Positions 36,240 to 47,578 of a DNA stretch of 64,000 bases are shown here, piece after piece. Below the pieces are notes generated by a model that was not told the origin of the DNA, did no database searches, and was given only the letters and a program-made list of their open reading frames with translations. How positions within the stretch are numbered: position 1 is the first letter of the stretch; every line of letters begins with the position of its first letter. Made by a program: the position numbers and the translations under genes. This DNA is from Cavia porcellus (taxonomy: Eukaryota; Chordata; Mammalia; Rodentia; Caviidae), in contig NW_026947488.1 in assembly GCF_034190915.1 (NCBI RefSeq), positions 5,404,501 to 5,468,500 of the forward strand, written 5' to 3'.

Positions 36240-36720
36240 TGAAAGCACTCAGAAAAATACTGAGGGAAGGGAAAAGAATCCCATATGTTATTACTCTTTG
36301 CTCCTGTCTTAAGGGATCCATTTTTCAAAATAATTTTTTCTTACATTTTTGGCGAAGCCAGAACTATTTAAGGCAGATACGAAGAAAGCTGTCATGTCGC
36401 TTTAGCCCTTTATCCCAAATAGCACTGACTTTTCCGGGAATAAGGAGCGAGATCCTCCAGCGAAATTCCGTTTGGGGTCGACTTTGATGTTCCAATGTCT
36501 AGATGCAACTTTAAACATTTTTTTAAATTCACAAACCACTCCTAAGAGCTTTTCTCTTCTAAAAGGAAATTACTTGGAACAAATATGACATTGATTTTCC
36601 ATCTCCCTTGATTAGTCTCATTTGGTCTGATTTTTATTATTTAAGGCTTACCGACAACGAGCATATACAGTTAGCAATGGTTCTAATTAGATTTTGTGAC
36701 CTTTAAGAAAGCAGAGGAGG
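36240..36720. other. AT-rich block, possible conserved noncoding element
   Basis: Non-repetitive AT-rich sequence with CCCTTGATTAGTCTCATTTG, TTTTTATTATTTAAGGC and GGTTCTAATTAGATTTTG. It directly precedes a CpG-dense patch (36787-36927), a layout seen at developmental regulatory elements. Inference only. Confidence 0.3.
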
Positions 36721-36786
36721 CTCTGGGCCCGCCGATGTCTGAGGCTGCCAAAGACCAGGGCAGGGATTTATGACTTTCTCCCTACA

Positions 36787-36927
36787 GCTCGCACATGACG
36801 CTTAGACAAATAGCACCGCGGCTGCTCTCGGGACGGACTGGGAGGCAGGGCCAGGGAGGGCGGTGAGAGGCATGCGAGAGCGGAACAGCGGAGCCGCTGT
36901 GAGGTGCTGGCAGCGGCGCAGCGGGGC
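36787..36927. promoter_or_regulatory. Small CpG-dense patch
   Basis: I count 14 CpG dinucleotides between 36790 and 36923, in sequence otherwise strongly CpG-depleted. It is too short to meet usual CpG-island length criteria, and no transcript start or exon is evident. It may be an unmethylated regulatory element or an orphan mini-island. Confidence 0.3.
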
Positions 36928-37744
36928 TTGTGTGGTCACTTTGATCAACAGATGGTCAAATAAGGAACCTGGTGTCGAACAGCTCTGGCTTCTGACTGGG
37001 TCCATGAACAAGTGGACTGTGGAGGGATAGTGAGGTCATGGCACATATAGGCGGCATAGGGAGGCTTTCATACGGTCCTGAGCCGGGGTGGGGGTTTGGC
37101 CTGATGGAGGTGGTCCCAGGGCCGGGACAATGGGAGACTTGCTTAAGGAGTCATTTGTGAGTCTGAGATATGGGGGAACATGTATTTTCCAAGACTGCTT
37201 TCCATAATGGCTCAAGCTTTGGAACGCATTGGCCAATCCAGAGAGACAAATGTGTGGTCTGTCGAGAAGCCAATCTCCTGAGTGAGGCTTTCCCTGGAAC
37301 GGAGCCTGGGCCTCAACAAATCGTAAACAGGAGCCAATACAAATCCAAAAGGCTTTCCTCCATAGACGGACCTGCTTTTCCTAGCGTCTGGAGCGGAGGT
37401 CAGGTGATTCAACCCGAATGCCTGTAGTGTACCTGTGAACCCCCAAAGGGCTGCACAGTGTTCTGCACGTCCAAGGCTGACCGGGCCTTCCACGGTGCCA
37501 TCAACCCGCCCACCTTGGACACACAAACACCCATGTTGGGATGTAAAGAACATTCACAAAAATAAATCGAAAACAGATGGAAATTTCCAGTGCATGGCTC
37601 CTTTATTTTCCTTTGGTGTGATTCAAGAGGGGGAGGCCGTCAGCCTTGGAGGCTCCAGCAGAGCCTGACACGGTGAACTGGTTCATACAGCGGCTCCACC
37701 GTCTCTGGAAAGGAGAGAGCTGCACAGGAAGGAAGTCACTGACT
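36928..37744. other. Unique DNA, no gene seen
   Basis: No repeat or exon was recognised. AATAAA occurs at about 37560, without a supported transcript. Confidence 0.45.
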
Positions 37745-37810
37745 TAGGGCACTTTCACCCCCTGGCACTGGGAGTTGAGCCCAGCAGGGCTCACTGAGCC
37801 GCGCTGCCAG
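37745..37810 (-). mobile_element. ID half of a SINE dimer (split)
   Basis: The plus strand reads CCCTGGCACTGGGAGTTGAG, CCCAGCAGGGCTCACTGAG, CCGCGCTGCCAGCCC, the reverse complement of a degraded ID head. The B1 half expected beside it lies about 360 bases away at 38169, beyond an L1 insert. Confidence 0.55.
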
Positions 37811-38168
37811 CCCTTTTTCATTTTTGATTTTTTTATTAGCACATGTTTGCAGTATGTGGGATTCCTTTCCTGGTGTGATGCTGGTGCACGTGTGTTACAC
37901 ACTTAATTTCTTTTTCATCCCAGTTCTCTCTCCTCCCTCCTGCCTCCTCGATCTCTTGATCCTCTTCCCATCTGAGAAAGATCTATCTTTTTACTTCTTA
38001 TTATCTTTTATTTTGCTCTTTATTTATCATACGGGTTTCTCATATAAGAGAAACCTCCTGTATTTAAGCTTGTGTGTGATTTATTTCACTTATATTGTAG
38101 TCTCAAGGTGCATCCATTTTCTTACAAATGACTCGTTTATCTCCACTGTGTATGAAGTCCACATTTTA
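37811..38168 (-). mobile_element. L1 3' end, apparently inside a SINE dimer
   Basis: Begins T-rich (TTTTTCATTTTTGATTTTTT), then TTAGCACATGTTTGCAGTAT, a C/T-rich CTCTCTCCTCCCTCCTGCCT block, ATAAGAGAAACCTCCTG, GTGATTTATTTCACTTATA, GCATCCATTTTCTTACAAAT. This matches the antisense 3' UTR of rodent L1 (polypyrimidine block then 'TTATTTCACTTAGCAT...TCCATTTTCCTGCAAATGAC'). Confidence 0.7.
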
Positions 38169-38290
38169 TTTTACCATTTTGTTATTTTGAGACAAGGCCC
38201 CACTGAGATTTCCAGGCTGGCCTTGAACTTGTGATCTCTGCCTTAGCCATGATTACAGACATGTACTACCACACCTGCCTGTCAGTGTAG
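38169..38290 (-). mobile_element. B1 half of a SINE dimer (split)
   Basis: The plus strand has TTATTTTGAGACAAGGCCCC, GGCTGGCCTTGAACTTGTGA, TCTCTGCCTTAGCCATGATT and ACAGACATGTACTACCACACC, the reverse complement of B1. Confidence 0.8.
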
Positions 38291-39419
38291 ACGTTCCAAC
38301 CACTTACTTGGGGATAAAAGACGGTAGATATAGTTCAGAGATCTAGAAACAAAGTAAGTCCCTGCTCCAGATAAGAAATTGCTGAACTCTCCAGTGTCAT
38401 TTAGCTAAACTGCTGGTGCATGGCCAGTGCCTCATAGGAAAGGAAAGTTTTCCATGAGGCCCTGTAGTTCCAGTCTTTTAAGATGTGATACAGAGCCTTT
38501 GAGTTTGAGAAGAAGGAGAACAGGGGCTACAGTGGCATCTGAATGCTTCTCATATTCATAGTGACACAGAGAGAGAGAGAGAACTGGCTGCAGGAACCTC
38601 TGTGGGCTCAGCAGAGACCCACGTGTCCATACCTAGACAACACACTGGGGCCATGAGACACAGAGGCCCTTTCCTGGTTAAAAGATGGTGATGGAGAGAC
38701 TAAGTAACTTGCTAACCTCCAGCCCTTAGCCAATCGGGAGCTGGGGCTCTCTCTGCTCTTGGTGGTCCCTGTGTGGACACACTCCTTTCTTGCCCAGTCT
38801 GGGCAGAGCCATTCTCCCAGGGCCTTCCCGATCCATGATCATCAATGACGGCACAGAGGACATGATCAATAAATGTTGGCTGTTTGTAATACAAACTTTG
38901 GCGCTGACCCCCCACATACCAAAAGCACTGGGAAGCAGGTACCAGCTCTCAGAGACCAAAAGCAAAGGGTCCTCCTCCCATGTCACCTGGTGCTCATCTG
39001 CCCAACCCATCTGCCCAACCCATGTCAGCCAGGAATTGCTCCTGGCACAGTCTCTCACATGTCAGTCCTGCAGCCTGTATTTGGTGGATGGGATGGACTT
39101 CATCCTTTGAGTTTATGTGGCGAATTAGCAAAAAGGGACAGACACGGTCAGTAGCCCTGATGTCTCCTTGGTTACTTTTCATGACTCATAGGCTGTCACT
39201 GACGGAGGAGAGCTGAGAAGCCACAAGCCACCCTGTGTGCGGGGGGAGGTGTTCTTGCTCTTTTGCCTCTTGCAAGGGCCCATTCTCTGGGTGTTGGGGG
39301 AGGTGATGCCACCAAGGCTTGGGTGCACTGAGCAGAGAGGACGCCAGCGCCGTGGTGGCCTTGCTGTGGGGCAATCCGTGTGGCGGTGTGCTGTCAGCAA
39401 GGCAAGCTTTGCAACAGCG
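38291..39419. other. Unique DNA with MIR relics, no gene seen
   Basis: A (GA)n of about seven units lies at 38568-38582. MIR-like fragments lie at 38690-38760 (minus; GAGACTAAGTAACTTGCTAAC) and 38845-38880 (plus; ATGATCAATAAATGTTGGC). A 13-bp tandem duplication lies at 38995-39020. No exon was recognised. Confidence 0.45.
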
Positions 39420-39510
39420 GAGATGGCTTTCCCTGATGATATCAATTTCTTTTAATTATTCCATTCCGACAACTTTGAAAGTCACTCTGTAAGCTGACAG
39501 ATGATTTATG
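39420..39510. other. Short AT-rich block, possible conserved noncoding element
   Basis: GATGATATCAATTTCTTTTA-ATTATTCC and CAGATGATTTATGTGTTGC in a GC-rich context; non-repetitive. Confidence 0.22.
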
Positions 39511-42299
39511 TGTTGCATTAGCTCCTGGCAGTGGCTGCTGACAGCCTCCGTTGCTCCCTGCCCCACCCCCTCGCTGCACAGCCATGCTTATGTGTTCCCA
39601 TCGCGTCACCCAGGAGTCACCGAGCTCTGCCACCTGTGTCCAGAATTCCCAGGGAAGTTGTGGGCTCACCGTGGGAGGTCCCCACACTGCAGAGCAGTGT
39701 GTTCACACGGCCCCCTGTAGAGGAAAGCCTTTGCTGGTGTTTTTTTCCTTTTCTCCCTATCTTTGTTTACTTCCCTCCTTTTCCCCTTAATATGATAAAG
39801 ATCTGAAAGTCCCCTGTGAGGGAGTGTTCTGAGATACCACCAACCTCCATTCTCCACTGCCAAAGACCCCACGAGGGGCTGTAATTAGCAGGTGCAAAAG
39901 GCAGAATCAGCAACCAGGTAGCAAAGGGTTACCTGGAACTGAACAGCCACTCCAGGAAGACACCCAGCGCCTGATGAACAGGAAAAGAAAGGGCTTGGAA
40001 GGTCCATGTGTGGGCACACAAGGCTTAAGCCTGGGCCTCCCAAGGCTGAGATGGGTCCCCTGATGGCCGGAGCAGGTCGTCCTCAGCCCCAAGGAAGCTC
40101 CCTACCTCCAGCGGTGCCCAGGTGAAAAGGGCGCCCCATGCAATCTCAGACTTTCTGAAGGTCAAGACTGTTTAGTGGGCCAAGGACATTTATAGAGCTG
40201 TAAAAGGGATCATTTTGGCTAATGCTATGAAATTATATTCTGAGCCGCATAACAGTGGCCCACCACAGGTACAAAAGTAATTTTCCTCAAGTGCAAAATC
40301 TGGCTTTTAGAGAAGTTGGAGGTGGCCTGCTTGGTGTTGACAGGGTCCCTTTTTCTGTACAATTCAAGTTGTGACTTTGTAAAAGTGTCCCTCTAAAAAA
40401 TCACCCAAGAGGGATAAATGAAGCAGGCCACAGGCACTGGGGTGAGAAGCAGGGTTGCTGAGCTGCAGAATGCCTCCCCATTCCTTCTCTGACCGACCGC
40501 GAGTCCTCTGGTCCATGTCTCGCTCACCCTGCGGAGCCCTGCAGCACCTGCAGCGTTAATCCAGGCACTCACCCTGCCTGCATGGCCATGGGCGCAAGGG
40601 AGCTGCTGGGCTTCTCAGGCTCCAGACTTCCACGTTCCTGAGTTGCCCTTTGCATAGCGTGTATTTGCGCCGTACGTTCTCTAGGAGCCTCCCCTCCAGA
40701 AAGCTGTCCCAACCTTCCATGCCACTGTAAACATGATTTGACAGGGTGTTATGCCCACACTGTGTCCTTCCGTGGGGCCTGTGGCCCAGGAGGAAAGAGC
40801 GTACCAGGCGCCTTGTTGGGTCTGCAGGATGGACAAGGTCTGGAACATGGCAGGCTCTCCATGTCTCCTGCTAGACCTGCCAAACTGTTCAATGTGGTCT
40901 TCGTCGATCATGCACCAGTAAACCTCAGGCCATGCCCAGTGATGTCACTTCCAGAGTGGATGAGTCTGGAATTAAAATTCACGAGGTCTTTTTTTAAAAA
41001 ATTTAAATGTGATACAAATGTAGTGGAATAGTCAGCAAAGGTTTTAAAAAGTAGGATGTCTTTGGGGTCTCTGGGGGTCACGAGGATGATGATGCCCAGA
41101 TGCAGCCAGGAGTGGGAAGGAGTTGGTGAGGTGTGGAAAGGGCTCTGCCTGCCAAGGAGGCCTGTTGTGGCAGCTTCCCTCACAGACCAAGGGTCAGGAA
41201 GGGCAGGTGACCCGGGACAGCTGTGATGTCCCACCTGTTCCATCCTGGCCACTCAGAGAGCCGAAACACCTGTAGCAGCCGCACAAAAGCTCCCTTCAAG
41301 ATGTTTCCAGCTCACAATCTGTTCCCTAAAAGCCAAGAATTATCTGTAACCCAGGTTCAGTGCTAGCACATGTTTTCTTGTGCCATCCAAATTGCTGTAC
41401 TTGGCTTAGTAAGTTAAGCTAAAGGGTGTTATGCTAGACACTCTAGGAGAGAAAGCAATTGGCTCTTTGAATTTGATTACTTGTTTGAAAATACTTTACT
41501 CAATAGAGAAATTGTGAGCAATTGAGCTTTTTTTGCAAATCACATATATATTTTTTTAAAGGCATCTGGGGAGTGCCCATTAAATGGAAAACTTTGTGGT
41601 TGAGTGCTTTGAGAAAGTGAAAAATTGCTCCCTGTTTTGGAAAAATGGAGTTTTGTTTCTTTTTAACCTATTGCTTTTTCTCCAGTCAGGGCCACATCCA
41701 TCCCATCCAGAGCCATCAGCCAGTCTTTCCGAGACCCGGGGCACAGTCCCCTTCTCTGGCCAGGGCTCCCTCAGGTGACCAGCTGAAACAGCCTGGTAGG
41801 GTTTGTGGGGCCCTGAGTCCCTGGTGAGGCCGGCCCCGTGTAAGCCCAAAGGCTCTGCCTGTGGAACGCGCCCCCTCCCACTTCAGTCCTGTCTTCCTGT
41901 CCAGGGTTTCTCTGAGTTGTGCTTTCTGTCCTAGGACCCTCACGATGGTTTTGGGCCAAGCAATCTGTCACATGGAGGAAGGTGCCCTCAAGGCCAACCT
42001 CCCTCCAGCGGACCTCAACAACAGACAGAACAACACTCCGTCTCCTGCCTTTCTTACACCCGCGCACCTGTGCATCCCGGAGCAGAGGCCTGCACTGCGC
42101 AGAGGAGCCGCAGACCAGAGCCCCTAACGCTTTCCCCTTCAGCTCACACACTCCGGATTTTGGAGCCTGCTCTCTTGGAAGAAGGTGTATGGTTTCATAA
42201 GTCAGAGGACACGGTGTACAGGAGCTTCCACAGTGCCCGCACATAGTAGGTACACAGCAAATACTTGTGGGATGACCCTCACTGACTTTGCAGGGTGCG
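39511..42299. other. Unique DNA, no gene seen
   Basis: No exon or RNA gene was recognised. 41370-41560 is AT-rich. A weak L2/MIR terminus is at 42230-42275 (GCCCGCACATAGTAGGTACA). The 189-codon minus-strand frame at 41771-42340 has no domain. Confidence 0.4.
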
Positions 42300-42480
42300 T
42301 GTTTCATCTTAAAATTGCTTTCCTTTTCTTTTTGCATCATAGATGTAATTTACCACCAGCGCCAGAGCTCTCTGACTCCAATGCAACATTTGTAAACTTG
42401 AAGACAGCTTGTCCGTGAAATTAATTAGAGCAAAAGTTAAGTACCAGCCACTGGGTTCTTTCTCCCATCGCACCATTTTT
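42300..42480. other. AT-rich block, possible conserved noncoding element
   Basis: CATCATAGATGTAATTTACC and GTGAAATTAATTAGAGCAAA lie in complex non-repetitive sequence. Weak evidence. Confidence 0.22.
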
Positions 42481-43499
42481 ATAAGTCTGTCAGAATGAAC
42501 TGTGACTTCGCTGGCTGTCACCGCCCCTCCCTGGCTCTGGGTCGTCACTTCAGCTTTGCTGAAAGTGCCCCCAGGGGACAGGCGGCCAGCCCTTCGCTGT
42601 CCTGTCTGGCTCCTTTTAAGCTCAGAAACTCAGCCCCACACGAGCTAGGAAGAGAGAGTCATGGGGGAGAAAAGATAAACACTGTTATTAAGAAGACTTG
42701 GATGTGTCTCTGAGAAAGTAGACACAAGTCAAAGTCCAGGCTCCACTTTTTTATACAAGTAGACCCGCCTAGTTACAAATGAAAAGGGTCTGTTTTAATT
42801 TACTGCTTCTTGCTAAGTCCAATAAGATTTGATTGCCCTGAAAGTATTTCTAAAACCCTCACACAGAGGGCTTGGGTGGAGAGTCCACTGGTTCCCTGTA
42901 CCTTCATGTCCTTTTTACCACAGGGTCTCAGGAAAGGGTGTTTGGAGGCCTAGGCCAGACCCAGAATTCTTGTCCCAAAACACAGGGGAGGGGGCATGGG
43001 CTCAGGTGCCATGCCTGAGTCATCAGCTGGCGTGGCATCTCTTGCCCCAGTGGGCACTGATATTTGCTCTTCTTCGGGAAGGGAGAAGACCTGTATCCAT
43101 GTGACCTCTTTTCATATGCTCACAACAGAAGGCCACAATCCACCCATGCCCTTCCCTGAGATGCCTGGTGACATCCTGGAAGTCATCCCAGCCCCTGTGG
43201 AATCTGAGTGGGTCACTCAGGGTGTAACTCACCTGCTGTTGATGTTACTGCCCACGTGTGCATGGACACTGCTGTCCCTCCCTGGGCAGGGTCGCCTCCC
43301 AGCCCCCCCACCGCCTGAGCTTGTCCAAACAGAAGCTCCACTAGCCAGCCCCAGAGGTCTCTCTAGACCTCATGGTGGTGACCTGTGCTCTCAGAGGTCC
43401 AGGAAGCAGCGTGCCCTCCTGCGGTAGCACCCCAAAACAACATTAAAGACACTGCGTTGCACTGTGTATCCGGCCACTCACTGCTTCGGCTAGGAAAGC
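42481..43499. other. Unique DNA, no gene seen
   Basis: The 143-codon plus-strand frame (42996-43427) ends near CAACATTAAAGAC, but there is no domain, splice-bounded exon or convincing polyadenylation signal. Confidence 0.4.
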
Positions 43500-43960
43500 T
43501 AATGCTGTCCCTGGTGATTGATGATGTATCAGTGTCAAAAGGGAACTAACTTCGAGTGGCTTTTTTCCCCTTGCGAAGGGAAATACAATCTTTATTTAAT
43601 TATTTATTTATCTAGTATTATTATTATTAGCATTTTCAGCATAAGAAAGACAATCTCTTCAAATCACTACCTGACAACTTGCCTGGGCGAGGGGGCAGGT
43701 GGGGAGAACCGGCTTAATCTGCCCGCCATGCATCAAATTGATTTAGCAGGCAACAAATGTCAGGAGAAATTAAAAAGGGAGTAATGGCTCAAAGAAAAAA
43801 AGGCCGAGCAGCCCTCAGCAGCATCATAGGAGGCCGGCTTATGTATTCACAGTGGTTCCTGGGTTTTTATTTTCTCTTTGTCTTTAGCCTTTGCCGGCCA
43901 CTCGAAAAGTCCTTATTTTGGTGAAGCGCATTAGCAAATACCAAGGACTTACCTGAGCCT
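43500..43960. other. AT-rich block, possible conserved noncoding element
   Basis: Starts with a (TTTA)n/(TTA)n-rich run (43592-43630), then non-repetitive sequence with CCATGCATCAAATTGATTTA, a CAAATGTCAGGAG word and GGAGTAATGGCTC. ATCAAAT/ATTGATT and TGACA-like words recall TALE and homeodomain sites. Inference from texture only. Confidence 0.3.
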
Positions 43961-44434
43961 AGCTTGTTTTAGGGATGCAGGTACGCATGTGTTCACTGGA
44001 CGTTTTCAGTGGCATGACTGTCTCTTTCTCCTCCTCTTCTTTGGGTCGCAGTGATGATCACATGTTTTTCATAGTTTGAATTCTTCCCTGGGACCACAAA
44101 GCGGTATATAGGCACCAGTAGGAAAAGCCACTTTCTCTGCCACACCTACCTGGAATTGACAGAGGGACAGAGCTGTCCTCTCTCAATTCCACCAGGAAGG
44201 TAGCTCAGCCTCCAAGAGGAGGTGAGAGGCCTATGACAGCTCCTCAGTGCTCTAGGAGCCATCATTTGCTGCCTCCTTACCACTTCTCACCACAGGGACA
44301 AAGGAGCGGTCCCCATGGCCCAACTGTGAAAACTGAGCTTCCTCCTGCTGCTGGAAACCTTTCCTTGCCTGAGGACATCACAGTAGCAGAGACTGACCAA
44401 TAAGTATGTCCTTGCTGCTCTGTTCCCTGCTTGA
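43961..44434. other. Unique DNA, no gene seen
   Basis: Nothing recognised apart from a T/C-rich patch near 44020-44050. Confidence 0.45.
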
Positions 44435-44860
44435 GTGTGTATTGGTTCGTCTTCCATTATTGTAATGAAATACCTGAGGCTCAGTGGCTTGCCACAGACA
44501 TTTACTTAGTGTGCAGGTCTGGAGACGCAGGGTCCCAAGGCTGCATCTGGTGATGGCCTTCTCGCAGGCAAAGTTCCAAGGTGGGGCAGGGTATATGTAG
44601 CAAAGACAGGGAGCTCGCTCAAGCATGTACATGTGTGTCTTCTGTGTCTCCCTCTCCTTATAAAGCACCAGAATTCAACTCTGGGGGTTCCACCCTGTTG
44701 ATCTTATCTAATCCTAATCACCTCCCTGAGACTCCACCTCTGACCATCGTGGTTGGGTTAGGTTTCCACCTTCCCAGTGCTTCACGATGGGGGATAGATT
44801 TCAGTATGAGAACTCCTGCGGAATGCACTCAAGCCAAACCCAAACCATAGCGGAGCATGT
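44435..44860 (-). mobile_element. ERVL-MaLR LTR (MST/MLT1-like)
   Basis: The plus strand shows reverse-oriented LTR landmarks in order: CTTCCATTATTGTAATGAAA-TACCTGAGGCTC, GTGCAGGTCTGGAGACGCAG, GGCTGCATCTGGTGATGGCC, CTCTCCTTATAAAGCACCAG, CTAATCACCTCCCTGAGACT, TGGGGGATAGATTTCAGTAT-GAGA and CCCAAACCATAGC. Nearly complete solo LTR of about 425 bases. Confidence 0.82.
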
Positions 44861-46534
44861 TCTCATTGGTTTAAGACATTCTTGTTCCTTGGTAAACTCC
44901 CAGGGCCTGAGCCAGGGCTGAATTCCCACTCAGCTCCCACTGGTGCAGTCCTCCACAGCGGCCCCTCTCTCCTGGTCTCCCTCAAGCCTCAGAGCCTCCA
45001 CATCCGCCCCTTGCTTCCCATCAGTTTGCCTGCCCTCTTCCAGAAACGGTTCTCTCCTGTCTTCCTGCGGTGGATTCACGCCGTACACCTCTGCTGCTTT
45101 CTCTTGCTTCCTCCCCGTGGGAGGCTGGAGGGGCCGGCACCTGGTCTGAGGCTCTAGAGGCCTGTTTCCCCTGCTGTCTCCCACACAGCTGTACATCCCT
45201 CTTTTCCAAAAAGTGGTCTGCACAGGGGTCCGTTCCAGGCCAGGCCTTTGTGTCCTTTCTGGCTTGCTCTCTCATCTTCTGCCGGGCATGCACCTTGAGC
45301 ACCTCTGGTCTGCTGTCCTAAAGTGCTGGCATCCAGGGCTAGAGTGCACCCATGGGATTGGGAGTAGAGAGATGCTTACCCCTCATCTCCTGGGAACCCT
45401 CCTGTAGCCCCGTGTGCCACTGTTTGGCTTTGGGGTGACTCCCGGTCATCGTGTTATAGAAGATTGATGGAGCTTTTGGTGACCACCAAAGTAATTGGAA
45501 GTGGACTGTTGAGGCTGTGAGCAGGAGACGGCAGCCAGGCTCACTTGTCAGTCACGCTCTTTGTGAAGCTGCTGCTCCAGGGAGGTTGGGGCCTCAGAGA
45601 TGGCCCCGGGGGATTGCAGGCCTGTTCTCTGCTGCTGCTCTTCCCCCTCTGACTATAGGTTCCAGTACTTTCTGCCTGCCGGGCTCCAGTTGGCTGGGGG
45701 ACAGCAGTGGGCAGCGTTAGGTGGAAACTCCTCAGGCTGCTCGTCACCGGTGGGCTCATCTGTCCATGGCTTGGGGCTGTAGGACCATCCTGGGGGTGTA
45801 AGTGGGAACCATCTCCGGAGGGATGCAGGAGGGGCCTACAGAAAGTAGCTTCTGGAAGTAAGGTCTGGGGGAGGCTTCTGTCACTATGTCTTAATGGGGT
45901 CCCTAAGGTCCAGGGTCCAGCAAGGAATGGAGCCTACTCAAGAAATTCCCATGCAACCAAAAGCAACTCAGCAAGAGGTTGCTAAAGAAACAGCTGGAGA
46001 AAGCCAGGAAGCTGGTTGTCGCAGGAAAATTAAAGACCCTTCATTCAGGAGCACTGGGCCAGACAAACCAATGAGGAGGGAGCCTTCCCTTTGGCCACAC
46101 ATGAAGTCTGGGTAGAAGGTGGGGCGTGGACAGCAGGGCCACAGGGAGACTGTGAAACCCAGAGGCCTGGAAGACCTAGGGCCACACGTCATGGGGTGGA
46201 ACCAGGCCCATGTGGGCGCCAAATCCCACACGTGTCTGCCACTGCCAAGAGCACCGTTCTTTTCCTCCTACCCTCCATGCACAGGATGGCGGGAGGTCAT
46301 GGAGCCTTTGCTTTTGGCATTTTTCAGTTGATGTCTTTGTTGTCAGTCTGTCATCCATTTTCATATCTATCTTTGCATCTACACAACCAATCTTCCTTCC
46401 ACCTTCCCAGGGTTCCTTTCTCCCATTTGTCCTTTTTTCCCCATTTCTTGTCATCTGTCATCTCCTGATTCAACCAGCCTTCCTTCTTTTTTTTATCTGC
46501 CCATACATCTGTCCATCCTTGCATCAATTCACCC
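44861..46534. other. Unique DNA, no gene seen
   Basis: GC-rich, with overlapping chance frames on both strands and no domain. From 46340 the sequence becomes TCC/TTC-rich and grades into the tetranucleotide array. Confidence 0.45.
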
Positions 46535-46966
46535 TTCCATCCATCAGTATCCATCCATCCATCCATCATCATTCACCCATCATCATCCATCCATCATCAT
46601 CCATCCATCCATCCATCATCATCCATCCACCCATCATCATCCATCCATCATCATCCATCCATCCATCCATCATTATCCATCCATCCATCCATCCATCCAT
46701 CATCATCCATCCACCCATCATCATCCATCCATCATCATCCATCCATCCATCCATCATTATCCATCCATCCATCCATCCATCATTATCCATCCATCCATCA
46801 TTATCCATCCATCCATCATCATCATCCATCATTATCATCATCATCTATCCATCCATCATCATTATCCATCCATCCATCATCATTATCCATCTATCCATCA
46901 TCATCCATCCATCATCATCCATCCATCCATCGTCATCCTCATCATCCATCCATCCATCCACCCATG
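46535..46966 (+). repeat. (CATC/CCAT)n tetranucleotide array
   Basis: About 430 bases of CCAT and CATCAT units. It has higher-order structure: an 84-base block beginning at CACCCATCATCATCC (46628) recurs at 46712 almost unchanged. Because the repeat lacks stops, long frames cross it on both strands (336 codons plus, 91 codons minus); these are Ile/His/Pro/Ser or Met/Asp/Gly/Trp repeats, not genes. It is the reverse complement of the array at 49641-50296. Confidence 0.96.
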
Positions 46967-47261
46967 CATTCATGCACTCACTGAGCTGCGCCCGTCTGTT
47001 CACCATCCGCCTGCCCCTCCACCTGCCTTATACCCAGCTCTTCCCCTGCCCCTCCACAAGGTTTCTCTTTCTATCACAGACAATCAAAAATGTACATTGT
47101 GCTTTCTCATTTCCAGTGCTGCTTAAATGTACAATATTTTCCTCACAGCTACTCCATAGCACAAGGCCCCACCCCCCCAATTGGGCAGCTTCAAAACCTG
47201 AGACTGGGTGGAGAACTTAGTGTCATCTGGTGAGGATCTGAACCTGCCCCTGTTCTACCAT
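46967..47261. other. Unique spacer, no gene seen
   Basis: C-rich sequence between the tetranucleotide array and a MaLR LTR. Nothing recognised. Confidence 0.45.
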
Positions 47262-47578
47262 GTTATGGTTTATACCTGGATGTCCCCTTAAGGCCTCATG
47301 GACTCACAGGGACCTTTGGAAGGTGACTGCATTATGGGGGTGTGACAGCTGACTTGGAGTTAGGAGGTAGGACCTGGTCAGCTGAGGACTCTGTCTCCCT
47401 CCCCAGCTCCTCCCTTGCCTCTGTCTCCCTGCTGCCACACCAGGACCAACTTACCCCGCCAGGCCCCTTGGCCATGCCATCCTGCCAGAGCCAGCCGACT
47501 GTTGACTGAGATATGAGCCAAAATAAACTTCTCCTTTGAGCTGTGAATATTGGGCATTGTGTTTTGGTGACAAAGAAG
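47262..47578 (+). mobile_element. ERVL-MaLR LTR
   Basis: Starts TGTTATGGTTTATACCTGGA (MaLR 5' signature TGnTATGGTTTGnAnnTG), then ATGTCCCCTTAAGGCCTCAT, CATTATGGGGGTGTGACAGC, CCTGCTGCCACACCAGG, TGAGATATGAGCCAAAATAA-ACTTCTCC and ends near TGTTTTGGTGACAAAGAAGG. Plus-strand solo LTR of about 315 bases. No gag or pol sequence is adjacent. Confidence 0.8.

Noticed and set aside
41771..42340. 189-codon minus-strand open frame
   Set aside because: Three other open frames overlap it on both strands, with no domain or coherent codon bias.
46210..47220. 336-codon plus-strand open frame rich in Ile, His, Pro and Ser
   Set aside because: It is translation of a stop-free CCAT/CATC microsatellite plus flanks. 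No domain or start context supports a gene.
44435..47578. Possible full endogenous retrovirus between the two LTRs
   Set aside because: The two MaLR LTRs are in opposite orientations and the DNA between them shows no gag or pol-like sequence, so they are independent solo LTRs.
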